Positions 25,825 to 34,718 of a DNA stretch of 64,000 nt are shown here, one piece after another; position 1 is the first letter of the stretch, and each line of letters starts with the position of its first letter. A model generated the notes under the pieces. That model was not told where the DNA came from. It searched no databases and worked only from the letters and a program-made list of their open reading frames with translations. The translations under genes and the position numbers were made by a program. Source of the DNA: Litoribacillus peritrichatus (GTDB lineage: Bacteria > Pseudomonadota > Gammaproteobacteria > Pseudomonadales > Litoribrevibacteraceae); the NCBI RefSeq assembly GCF_039537985.1, contig NZ_BAABBN010000004.1, positions 1,488,001 through 1,552,000 on the forward strand. The letters are read 5' to 3'.

Positions 25825-25894
25825 AGATACACCTTTCGTTAGTTAGTAAACAAAATATAAAAATTTAGAAATGAGTTTTTAACCGGGCGTCAAA

Positions 25895-26788
25895 TCAACT
25901 GGTTAAGAAGTTTCCGCCATCATGACTTGCTTCAATGCTTGTTTCTTCGGAACGCTCTTTTAACTGAACGCCTGTCAGTTTTCGACGTTTTGATTCTTGT
26001 AATAAATACATTAATTTATGGGCCGCATGATCATGAGGAAGTCCGGCTTCTCTCACGTTTGAAATGCAGTTTCGATAGGCGTCAGTCAAGCCAACTTTTG
26101 GAGCCCAGGTTAAATACAACCCCAGGCTATCAGGAGAACTCAGACCAGGTCGTTCTCCGACCATAACAAGTACGACGTTAGCACCCAGCAACTCCCCAAC
26201 CTCATCACCGACAGCCACTCGTCCTTGTTTCACTACCGTTAATGGTGCTATACGCCATTTTGAGCCAGTATCGCTGTCCAGCACTGCATTCAACTTGTCA
26301 ATAAAAGGAGCAGCATTCACTTGAACGGCAAGGGATGAAAGCCCGTCTACCACCACTATGGCTAAGTCATAACGTCCTTGTTCACCTTTTTTCATACGCT
26401 TTTTTACGGCTTCCAAAGCGCTCACTGAATCATTATTTAATCGCCGTCCCAAATCAGGCCTTTGCAGGTAGGTAGCACGGTCAATGGCTTGGCTTTGCAA
26501 GATCAACGGCGTTGCTAGAGACTGAGGCAAACTCATTTGGTCGAGCTCCATTTGAAGTTGCTCAACGGACAAAGGCAGGTGTACCGCATCTTGAGCTTGA
26601 GCATGAGCCAATTGAAATTTGAGTAAATGTTGCGTAGGAATGCTCACGCCAGCCCGACCTAAACCAATACGAGCATCGGTGAACGCCCTCAATTGATCCC
26701 ACGGATTTTCAACCACACCAGTACTCAGTTGCTTTGCCTTTTGAGCATCAGATATCAGTTTGATTTTGGATGAGGACGAATTAGTCAT
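25895..26788 (-). CDS. eutC: Ethanolamine ammonia-lyase small subunit
   Basis: This 297-aa protein carries EutC signatures: FTDARIGLGRAGVSIPTQ (residues 37-54), the stretch around YDLAIVVVDGLSSLAV and VMVGERPGLSSPDSLGLYLTW. With EutB it forms the adenosylcobalamin-dependent lyase that turns ethanolamine into acetaldehyde and ammonia. The ATG at 26788 has GGAGGG upstream and overlaps the end of eutB by 8 bp. Confidence 0.95.
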   Translation of the reverse strand: MTNSSSSKIKLISDAQKAKQLSTGVVENPWDQLRAFTDARIGLGRAGVSIPTQHLLKFQLAHAQAQDAVHLPLSVEQLQMELDQMSLPQSLATPLILQSQAIDRATYLQRPDLGRRLNNDSVSALEAVKKRMKKGEQGRYDLAIVVVDGLSSLAVQVNAAPFIDKLNAVLDSDTGSKWRIAPLTVVKQGRVAVGDEVGELLGANVVLVMVGERPGLSSPDSLGLYLTWAPKVGLTDAYRNCISNVREAGLPHDHAAHKLMYLLQESKRRKLTGVQLKERSEETSIEASHDGGNFLTS

Positions 26789-28199
26789 GGTTGCTCCCTC
26801 CGACAACATTTAACAATGGTTTTCGAAAGGAATTCGGCACTGCAGAATTTAATGTAAAACTGTCCACTTCATTAAAGATCGCCATCTCTGCCAACCAACG
26901 TTCAAATTCAGGTGCAGGTTTTAAATCCAGCGCTCGTCTTAAATACAAAGCATCGTGGAACGACGTGGTTTGGTAGTTCAACATGATATCGTCTGAGCCT
27001 GGAATCCCCATAATAAAAGTACAGCCCGCCACACCTAACAGAGTTAACAAATTATCCATATCATTCTGATCTGCCTCTGCGTGATTGGTGTAACAAACAT
27101 CGCAGCCCATTGGCAGTCCCAGCAACTTACCACAGAAGTGATCTTCCAAACCGGCACGGGTAATCTCTTTACCATCATAGAGATACTCAGGACCGATAAA
27201 ACCAACCACGGTATTGACTAATAACGGATTAAATTTACGTGCAATGGCGTATGCCCGTGTTTCGCACGTTTGCTGGTCCAGTCCATGATGCGCATTGGCA
27301 GAAAGTGCGCTTCCCTGTCCCGTTTCGAAGTACATCACATTACTTCCAACGGTTCCTCGATTAAGCGATAAAGCTGCGTCTTCAGCCTCAGCCAAAGTAT
27401 CAAGGCTAAAACCAAAACTGTGGTTGGTGGCTTCTGTCCCCCCGATGGACTGAAACACGAGGTCCACCGGCGCGCCTTTATTGATGGCCTCAATGGTATT
27501 GGTTACATGAGTCAACACGCACGATTGAGTGGGTATCTGGTATTTTTGAATTACCTCATCCATCAACTTCATTAATTTTATGGATTGAGTCACATTGTCT
27601 GTTGCCGGGTTAATACCAATCACTGCATCACCATTGCCGTAAAGAAGGCCATCCAGAATACTCGCGGCGATTCCTGTCACATCATCGGTTGGGTGATTAG
27701 GTTGCAGTCGGGTTGAAAACCGACCTTTCAGGCCGATGGTATTTCGAAATGCCGTCGTAACCTCACATTTCTTAGCCACCAGCATTAAATCCTGATTTCG
27801 CATCAGTTTACTGACAGCAGCTGCCATTTCCGGAGTAATGCCAGGTCTCAACCGAATCAGTTCAGCGGTGGAAGCTTCGTCACTTAGCAGCCAGTTTCTG
27901 AAATCCCCTACGGTTAAATGCGAAATGGCCTGAAAAGCATCGTTGCAGTGCTCGTCCATTATCAACCGAGTAACTTCATCAACCTCGTAAGGTACGAGCG
28001 CTTCATTTAGAAATGCCTTAAGTGGCAGCTCAGCCAAGGTTAATTGGGCAACCGCTCTTTCTTCCGCAGTTTCAGCAATCACACCCGCTAACCGATCACC
28101 CGAACGCGCCGGTGTGGCCTTTGCCATCAGCTCAGCCAGGTTTTTGAAACCGTAAACTTTTTGACCTAACTGATATTTGTATTTGTAAGTGGCATTCAT
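26781..28199 (-). CDS. eutB: Ethanolamine ammonia-lyase large subunit
   Basis: This 472-aa protein is a full-length EutB TIM barrel: RLQPNHPTDDVTGIAASILDG, GDAVIGINPATDNV, FQSIGGTEATNHSFG and YFETGQGSALSANAHHG are diagnostic. It holds the active site and the B12 interface. The window has no eutA reactivase, eutE or microcompartment shell genes, so acetaldehyde is probably handled by an unlinked dehydrogenase as in Pseudomonas. AAGGA precedes the ATG. Confidence 0.96.
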   Translation of the reverse strand: MNATYKYKYQLGQKVYGFKNLAELMAKATPARSGDRLAGVIAETAEERAVAQLTLAELPLKAFLNEALVPYEVDEVTRLIMDEHCNDAFQAISHLTVGDFRNWLLSDEASTAELIRLRPGITPEMAAAVSKLMRNQDLMLVAKKCEVTTAFRNTIGLKGRFSTRLQPNHPTDDVTGIAASILDGLLYGNGDAVIGINPATDNVTQSIKLMKLMDEVIQKYQIPTQSCVLTHVTNTIEAINKGAPVDLVFQSIGGTEATNHSFGFSLDTLAEAEDAALSLNRGTVGSNVMYFETGQGSALSANAHHGLDQQTCETRAYAIARKFNPLLVNTVVGFIGPEYLYDGKEITRAGLEDHFCGKLLGLPMGCDVCYTNHAEADQNDMDNLLTLLGVAGCTFIMGIPGSDDIMLNYQTTSFHDALYLRRALDLKPAPEFERWLAEMAIFNEVDSFTLNSAVPNSFRKPLLNVVGGSNHD

Positions 28200-28446
28200 A
28201 CATCGAATTCCTTAAGTCTCTTCGCAGCCAATTCCCTTCTGACTTTGACAGTTGAACACGAGTTTATTAAATCCGTAAGTCATGCTGAATAAATTCTAGT
28301 TTAGGAACAGCTTTTGCTCGTTACTAAGGTAACAATTAAAAAACTTACAAGTTATCGAATATTGGCAAATCGGAAAAATCTTTATTGAACAACCATTTAG
28401 TCAAGATTCATAACCTAAAGTCTATGACAAAAGGCAGTACCGAAGG

Positions 28447-29427
28447 ATGATATTAAGTCAGCACAAGACTTCAATCGCACCAAATAAGTGCAAAATTAAA
28501 ACATTTGAGGCAAACGACGCCGACGAACACGCACATAACTTAACCGACTGGCAGCAAGAATATGATCAAACCAGCGCCGGTGGGTTTTATGGCAGCATCA
28601 GGGAACTTGCTTTAAAAGACTTACAAGTGTTTAAAGAACAGACCAGTAAAGCACTAAACCAATCTTGTAAGGTTTGGCCGAATAGTATTTGGTTAGGCAT
28701 TCCCGAGTTCTCTGAACAGGAAAGCCGCATTAATGGCCTGCCTGTTAATGAAAACACGATTATGAGCAGACCGGGCAATTGTGAATTCGAACTCGTGACC
28801 CCGGAAAACTTCAATATCTTTGGCATCGTTGTTGGTCAGGCGCAGCTACAAACCATGGCAAACATACAGTGTATCGAATTAAATTGGACTGAGTTAACCG
28901 ACCACGGAAGGTTCGATGTGCCTGAATCAACACTCACCTCCATTCGTTTTGTATTAAACCGTTTACTGTCTTTATCATCTGAACAAACACCGGAACGTTT
29001 GAAAAAAGACATTTTGATGATGGCGTTATTGGAGGTACTCCAAAAAGAAGTGCCTAATCAGTCTATGACACCCAGTTACGGCCACAGGAAGCAAGTCGTA
29101 GATACAGTAAAAACACACATTGCACAAAACATCGAAGAACCACTGACCATCACTGATTTATGTGAAATTGCGAATGTCAGCCGAAGAACGCTTCAATACA
29201 GTTTTGAATCCATCATGGGCATCAGCCCTCTTCAGTTTTTAAGAATGAATCGATTAAACGGTGTCAGGCGAGTTCTCTACCATTCATCTCAGACTCTGCC
29301 CATATCAGACATTGCCTCACAATGGGGGTTCTGGCATCTAAGCCAATTTTCAAAAGACTACAAACAATTATTTGGCGAGCTTCCATCGGAAACAAGACAA
29401 CGATCAAAACATTTAAAGCTACAGTAA
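28447..29427 (+). CDS. eutR: Ethanolamine operon regulator EutR (AraC family)
   Basis: This 326-aa protein has an EutR-like N-terminal sensor domain: LTDWQQEYDQ, LKDLQVFKEQTSKAL, QSCKVWPNSIWLGIPE and RPGNCEFEL align with my recollection of enteric EutR. A C-terminal AraC double helix-turn-helix follows (ITDLCEIANVSRRTLQYSF; ASQWGFWHLSQFSKDYKQLF). EutR activates eut genes when ethanolamine and adenosylcobalamin are both present. It is divergent from eutB across 247 bp that should hold its sites, though I see no clear repeat there. Confidence 0.88.
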   Translation: MILSQHKTSIAPNKCKIKTFEANDADEHAHNLTDWQQEYDQTSAGGFYGSIRELALKDLQVFKEQTSKALNQSCKVWPNSIWLGIPEFSEQESRINGLPVNENTIMSRPGNCEFELVTPENFNIFGIVVGQAQLQTMANIQCIELNWTELTDHGRFDVPESTLTSIRFVLNRLLSLSSEQTPERLKKDILMMALLEVLQKEVPNQSMTPSYGHRKQVVDTVKTHIAQNIEEPLTITDLCEIANVSRRTLQYSFESIMGISPLQFLRMNRLNGVRRVLYHSSQTLPISDIASQWGFWHLSQFSKDYKQLFGELPSETRQRSKHLKLQ

Positions 29428-29490
29428 TATTCAAGCGTTTTAATAACAGGCTATTCTCATAATAGCTAAGCCCATTTAAAGGAGCAGCGA

Positions 29491-30303
29491 ATGGATCAAC
29501 CGCCTTTGATTGGCATCACATCCGACCATGTAATCCAAACGTCCCACTCGTACTACTCAGCGGGCGAGCGATACATTAATGCCATCACTCAAGGTGTAAA
29601 AGGGATTCCGGTAATTATCCCGGCAGTACACGAGCAGTCAACATTATTAAACCAGTTAGATGGCTTATTAATCACCGGAGCATACTCTAACCTCAACCCA
29701 GAGTATTACCAACAGGCAGATCAAGATGTTAACGGCCTGAAAGATCCCTCTCGGGACGCCTTTAACTTGTCCGTCATTCCCAAAGCCATTGACTTGGGTG
29801 TACCTATTCTCGGGATATGCCGAGGTATTCAAGAAATGAACGTTGCACTGGGCGGGACACTTCATCAAAAGGTGCATGAGCAACCCGGATTAAACGATCA
29901 CAGAGAAGACAGAAGTCAACCTATGGATGTTCAATATGGCCCTTCTCATTCAGTGATCATTCAACAAGGCGGTATTCTTAGTTCAATCGTAAAACAGCAT
30001 CATGAAATATTAAATGCCAGCACTCTATTTAACAGTTCCAATCAACAACTGACGGTCAACAGCGTCCACGGTCAAGGAATCAATACGCTGGGCGATCATT
30101 TAAAAATTGAAGCGTTGGCAGAAGATGGATTGGTTGAAGCAATCAGTGTCATCAGCCACCCTTTTGCTTTGGCTGTACAATGGCACCCCGAATGGCAGTT
30201 TCTAGAAAATCCTTTTTCTATCTTGATGTTTCGGGAATTTCAAAATGCTTGCGTGTCTTATAAACAAGCAAAGATGCTCAAAAAACAAACAGCTTGCCGG
30301 TAA
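29491..30303 (+). CDS. PuuD-like class I glutamine amidotransferase (peptidase C26)
   Basis: This 270-aa enzyme has the nucleophile Cys110 in ILGICRGIQEMNV and the catalytic His in AVQWHPEWQF. The C26-type segment GGTLHQKVHEQPGLNDH is also present. PuuD relatives hydrolyse gamma-glutamyl amides such as gamma-glutamyl-GABA. It follows eutR by 63 bp on the same strand. The setting suggests a gamma-glutamyl derivative of an amine, possibly ethanolamine, as substrate; this is inference. GGAG precedes the ATG. Confidence 0.8.
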   Translation: MDQPPLIGITSDHVIQTSHSYYSAGERYINAITQGVKGIPVIIPAVHEQSTLLNQLDGLLITGAYSNLNPEYYQQADQDVNGLKDPSRDAFNLSVIPKAIDLGVPILGICRGIQEMNVALGGTLHQKVHEQPGLNDHREDRSQPMDVQYGPSHSVIIQQGGILSSIVKQHHEILNASTLFNSSNQQLTVNSVHGQGINTLGDHLKIEALAEDGLVEAISVISHPFALAVQWHPEWQFLENPFSILMFREFQNACVSYKQAKMLKKQTACR

Positions 30304-30450
30304 CATCACCGACGGCCTGTTTCATCCACGCCATTGACGAAATGCCATCTTTCGAAAAATCACCTATATTTATTACCTATAATTAAGAGTATCTAAATTA
30401 CTAAGACCACCAGAGTGGATATTAATGCACTTCCATGTCTCTCATGCTTA

Positions 30451-30653
30451 CATTTTGTTCATCCAACTAAAGGGCTCATTCCAAGCGGCGTCAGCTTCGG
30501 TCAGGCGTTCGATGGTTTCAAACCCAACCTTTCTCTGGATGAAGTTACAACGCATGAGCAAATGATAACCATGCTGACCTTGAAGCGATCTACGAGCGAT
30601 TGTCGGACGGCTCGATCCGTAAAATCGAGCAGTCCTATCTAAATGCTAACTGA
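30451..30653 (+). pseudogene. Short frameshifted coding remnant
   Basis: Within the 342-bp gap after the PuuD-like gene, one plus frame reads GLIPSGVSFGQAFDGFKPN...THEQMIT. From about 30570 another frame continues NHADLEAIYERLSDGSIRK and ends at TGA 30651-30653. The two parts read like one protein with a single frameshift. No start or domain is recognised. It overlaps the last bases of the convergent PepSY gene. Confidence 0.35.
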
Positions 30654-32232
30654 CTGCAAGCCCTTTGCTGGTTTCTTTTTCCCGAAGTCGGCTTCTGCGT
30701 TTCAATGCCATTAAAACGCCCATGAAGGTTAAACACAGAGTCATGACAGACACGGTTACAACCAACACATCCCGGTTGAATCGCCCCATCACCGGAATTA
30801 AGAAATTCCACTTATGAAGTGTCGAAAAAGCCCACCGCTCCGGTCGATCTAACCAGTGTGTCTGATCAACCAAAATGCCGGTCGTTGGATCGATAAATAA
30901 CACCGATTTATCTTCATTACCTAACGCGATTTTCCATACCGGCAGACGTTTATTTCTGAAATCATAGTCCGGTCCAAAATGCGTTACCCGGTCGACTGAA
31001 ATGACTGAGTCAGATGTTTCACCCGAAAATTGAAGAGCAAGCTCCACCGCTCGTCTCCGATCTTCGCCTCTATCACCAACTTTCATTTGCGAACCCACAT
31101 CAAAATATAATGAAGTATACTCAGTGGAACGCCCCTGGTATTTCTTCTCAAGCTTTTGCTGATCATTCATTCCTTGCTCAGGAAGCTGATTCGCAACGGA
31201 CACTCGATATTTCAGAGTTTCTGAATCTAACTGCACCAACGAAATGGCATTAATCGGTAATCCAGACAGTGAGTCATTAAAACCTTGCGAGTCTGGAACT
31301 TGATCTAACAAAGCTGAATCAACTTCAAGGGGCTTTGCCAGACGCATTCCTGCTGCCGATTCAACATAAGCCATTTGAACCAAGTGGTATGCACCTGTGA
31401 CCGACCAGGCAAACAGCGGCACGACCACCACATAAGACAAACGCCTATGCCAACGTCGTTCACCCTGCTTAATTTTGCGTGATTTAATCAGCATAATAAG
31501 AAACAAGCCACTGATTGACATACCCGTCAGACACAACATCGCCAGAAAAACACCCGCAACTCTCAGATTGTCTTGAGCATCAAAGATATTGAACGTGTGT
31601 AAGACCTGAAATACCCATTGAATGAATGATTTGGTTTCATTGGTCAAACTCGCTAACGCCATAGTTTCGGTATGGACATAAGCTGTTAACTTGTCATCAC
31701 CCTGAAACGTAACCACATACACAGGTAATAACCGATTTACCCATGGGTAACCTTCATCAAACTCCGTCTTCTTCTCTATGTTGACAATGTCACCTTGAGA
31801 TCGCCCTGTGTAATGACTTGCCAACCAACGCGCCTGGGCTTCATCTTGCAAATCCACTCTCTGCTGAGTGTCCAAATCGAAATACTGACGAATCGGGTTC
31901 GTCTCTGGAGCATTTTCACCCGTGATAGTTAATTGAAGCAAAGGGGCATTGGCCGACGGTACCACCTTAGCAACCCTTAATTCCTTACCATGCATCCATT
32001 GCGAATTTTCTGTTTTAACAATGATATTTGAGATAGCTTCCAATGACTGAGAACTCAGGCTTTCGCTCTCAAATACAGGCGGCTTAAACGCCACCTGCTT
32101 TGGTCCAAACCAGGACATTAAAGGATGGCAAATCCCGGAAATCACCCAAATTGCAACAAAGGCTGCACTCCACCAAAGCAGCTGGTTATGGAGCTTAAGC
32201 TGGCTCTTACGAAGGTTTTTAGACTGTTTCAT
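30646..32232 (-). CDS. PepSY-associated transmembrane protein
   Basis: This 528-aa inner-membrane protein has an N-terminal helix (about 16-38), a large periplasmic part with PepSY repeats (the stretch around TEFDEGYPWVNRLLPVYVV and LPVWKIALGNEDKSVLFID), central helices near 220-290, and a last helix near 490-515. Such PepSY_TM proteins often accompany TonB-dependent receptors and may be ferric-siderophore reductases or transport helpers. It starts 9 bp after the receptor gene, so the two are an operon. Confidence 0.82.
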   Translation of the reverse strand: MKQSKNLRKSQLKLHNQLLWWSAAFVAIWVISGICHPLMSWFGPKQVAFKPPVFESESLSSQSLEAISNIIVKTENSQWMHGKELRVAKVVPSANAPLLQLTITGENAPETNPIRQYFDLDTQQRVDLQDEAQARWLASHYTGRSQGDIVNIEKKTEFDEGYPWVNRLLPVYVVTFQGDDKLTAYVHTETMALASLTNETKSFIQWVFQVLHTFNIFDAQDNLRVAGVFLAMLCLTGMSISGLFLIMLIKSRKIKQGERRWHRRLSYVVVVPLFAWSVTGAYHLVQMAYVESAAGMRLAKPLEVDSALLDQVPDSQGFNDSLSGLPINAISLVQLDSETLKYRVSVANQLPEQGMNDQQKLEKKYQGRSTEYTSLYFDVGSQMKVGDRGEDRRRAVELALQFSGETSDSVISVDRVTHFGPDYDFRNKRLPVWKIALGNEDKSVLFIDPTTGILVDQTHWLDRPERWAFSTLHKWNFLIPVMGRFNRDVLVVTVSVMTLCLTFMGVLMALKRRSRLREKETSKGLAVS

Positions 32233-32241
32233 AAATCACAC

Positions 32242-34410
32242 CTAGAGCACATTTACTTTGATGCCAAAGACACCCGTCATCGGGTTGCCTGGGCGATAAC
32301 TGATTTCAGAAACACCCACCTGATTCGAGGTATACGTTGAATAACGACGATCAGTCACATTCATCACTCTGGCAAAGAAGGATACGTCGTCCGAATAGTC
32401 GTAATTGGCTCTCAAATTAAACAAGTTATGACCATCGTATTCTGAGGTATTGGTTTCGTCTGTGTAATAACTGCCAAGATGCTCCCACTCAGCCTCGAAC
32501 GAAGCTTTTGGTAAAAATTCAGGATAATAATTCAGTGTCACATTACCGATGGTTTTAGGTGCTCTAGGAAGGTCAAACCCTTCAAAGTTTCGGGTTTCCT
32601 GAACGAAACTACTGCATACAGGAGGCCTACAACGGTAGATGTATTCAAAGTCCTTATACTCTTGTTTTGTGTATGTAAACGCCAGCGCATAAGTCACCTC
32701 ATCCGTCACGTCACCCCGTAAAGATAATTCAACGCCTTTATGCGAAGTTTCACCTGCGTTGGTGGTCTTACGATCACTTTCATCAATGTAAGAGACGATG
32801 TCATCTTTCACCGTCATGGTGTAAATCGCCAATTCATATTGATGTGAACCAACCAGCTGGCCCCTAAGTCCTAACTCAAAGCTGTCACTTTTGACTGGTT
32901 CAAGTTCCGTCGACTCCTGAGATGATCCGGGGCGAAACAATTGACCCACAGATGGCGCCCTGAAGGCATGACGATAATTAAAATAGGCCGCATGTTTCGG
33001 ATGGAAGTTAAACAAAATGCCGGCTTTAGGGCTGAACTCATCAAACTCGATGGATTGAGAGTCCGGTCTTAAATGACGATTATCAACGGCTTGATTCGAT
33101 AAATGATCCTCATAATCCACTTCAAAATAGTCATAACGTAGGCCTGCATCCAAACGAACTTTAGGCAACACTTGCCACTCAGTATGGAAATAAGGGGAAA
33201 CCGATAACTGATCCGCATCGTAATCATAGTGCAGCACACCCGTCTCACTGTAGTCGGTATAAATATCCCCTTCTTGTGTCAATGTAATGTCTTTCTCTTC
33301 GTATTTCGAAGGTGTGTAGTCCACATCCATTCCAACGATGAACTTTCCTTTTCCTGACCACACGTTCTGACGCAACTTGGACATCAAGCCATAGGATTGA
33401 AACTCCGTCTTACGAATGTTCGGATCATAAGTAATCATCCAGCTCGGCATCATTTCCGTATCGTTGTCACGGAAATACGGGATAAAGGAAATTAAGCGGT
33501 CTTCATTCGGCTGAAAAGTAAATTCATTAGATAAACGGAGCGCATTCACATCACGATAACCGATGTCCCCGTGATAACGGTTCTTCTTCGGGTTGTGACG
33601 GTAATCATGCGATTCAAGACTGGAAACGCCACTCTGATCCACTTCGGTATAGCTCAGAATGGTTTTACTGTTCCAAAGGTTATTTAACTGGCTGTCGAAA
33701 CGTAATGTGGTTGAAAGCCGGGAATAGTCAGCTTCCTGCCGGTAGCCTGAGTTATCAGTAACGTTCACATCAGCACGAAAGCCCGAGTCTTCACTGACTT
33801 TGTCTCCAACCGTCGCTAGCATACGCTTCCAACCGTAAGATCCTGCTTCAACCTGTGCTGAGGCTTCTGGTTGCTCCGGACTTGGCTTAGTTATCGAGTT
33901 GATGATGCCACCAATGGCATCACTGCCGTATAACGCCGAACCCGGCCCTTTGGTTACCTCAACACGATTACTTTGAGGCATATTCACTTCGTATAAGCCG
34001 TTGTGATTAAAGAAACCCGTAGGACGTGTAGGAATGCCGTCTTCCAGAAACAAATACACGCCACTGGTAGTAATCGGCTGGCGTATGGAAGTCATGTGCC
34101 CTTCACCACTGAGGTTATTGATATGAACACCAGCACTGCGATTCACTAATTCAGATGGGTGCGATGGAGCAATATAATCAATATCCACTGAATCATAGGT
34201 AGTAACCGAATCCGTAATTTCAGATTTGGTTTGTTCTTCACGAGTACCGGTCACAACAATTTCGCCAAGAACAATCGTATTCGTTTCTGAAGCCAAAGCA
34301 CCGGATGCCGATACATGGGATGAAAGAAACAATGAAGAAACGAAAGAACCCACTACAATGGGAGAAACAGCTAACGCCAGCGGCGATAACTTTGAGAATC
34401 GGATTTCCAT
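32242..34410 (-). CDS. TonB-dependent outer-membrane receptor
   Basis: This 722-aa receptor has a signal peptide, a TonB-box-like region (NTIVLGEIVVTGTREEQ), a plug domain (stretch with NNLSGEGHMTSIRQP; RVEVTKGPGSALYGSDAIGG) and a 22-strand barrel ending in a strand with terminal GIKVNVL. FRAPSVGQLFRPGSSQEST lies in the later barrel. The class looks like FepA/CirA-type siderophore or vitamin receptors; ligand not determinable. The ATG at 34410 yields the proper signal peptide and has AGGG upstream; the earlier frame start would bury it. Confidence 0.88.
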   Translation of the reverse strand: MEIRFSKLSPLALAVSPIVVGSFVSSLFLSSHVSASGALASETNTIVLGEIVVTGTREEQTKSEITDSVTTYDSVDIDYIAPSHPSELVNRSAGVHINNLSGEGHMTSIRQPITTSGVYLFLEDGIPTRPTGFFNHNGLYEVNMPQSNRVEVTKGPGSALYGSDAIGGIINSITKPSPEQPEASAQVEAGSYGWKRMLATVGDKVSEDSGFRADVNVTDNSGYRQEADYSRLSTTLRFDSQLNNLWNSKTILSYTEVDQSGVSSLESHDYRHNPKKNRYHGDIGYRDVNALRLSNEFTFQPNEDRLISFIPYFRDNDTEMMPSWMITYDPNIRKTEFQSYGLMSKLRQNVWSGKGKFIVGMDVDYTPSKYEEKDITLTQEGDIYTDYSETGVLHYDYDADQLSVSPYFHTEWQVLPKVRLDAGLRYDYFEVDYEDHLSNQAVDNRHLRPDSQSIEFDEFSPKAGILFNFHPKHAAYFNYRHAFRAPSVGQLFRPGSSQESTELEPVKSDSFELGLRGQLVGSHQYELAIYTMTVKDDIVSYIDESDRKTTNAGETSHKGVELSLRGDVTDEVTYALAFTYTKQEYKDFEYIYRCRPPVCSSFVQETRNFEGFDLPRAPKTIGNVTLNYYPEFLPKASFEAEWEHLGSYYTDETNTSEYDGHNLFNLRANYDYSDDVSFFARVMNVTDRRYSTYTSNQVGVSEISYRPGNPMTGVFGIKVNVL

Positions 34411-34718
34411 ATGTATGCCCTGATTACCAAATAGTCTTGTTATCGCTTCATCCATAACTTGTCAGATGCAAGAAATAAAACAAAGCTTATATTTTTGGCG
34501 GCATTCTAGAGAGAAAAAATAAGAGTGAAAATGCGACTAATTGTCGCACCTAATCGACGAATATCTTTTTTTAGTTATCCATCTAAACTAAGAATTCTGC
34601 CCAAAGAGTGATGATAATCCTTTGATTTAAAATAAAAATTCGCCTTCAGAAGAATCTCGTCTTAGACTCATTAACAACACTAATAATCTGAAACCTCTTG
34701 GATTTGAGCAAACCGGTT
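34411..34718. promoter_or_regulatory. Divergent control region with dyad and weak Fur-like site
   Basis: This 308-bp region separates the TonB-dependent receptor from the M20 peptidase gene. TGCGAC-TAATT-GTCGCA at 34532-34548 is a dyad with 6-bp arms. A site at 34607-34625 (core ATGATAATC) matches the 19-bp Fur consensus at 12 of 19 positions, which is marginal. No gene is seen here. Confidence 0.35.

Noticed and set aside
28200..28446. Cobalamin riboswitch before eutB
   Set aside because: No B12-box-like sequence or extended leader was seen; EutR control is the simpler reading.
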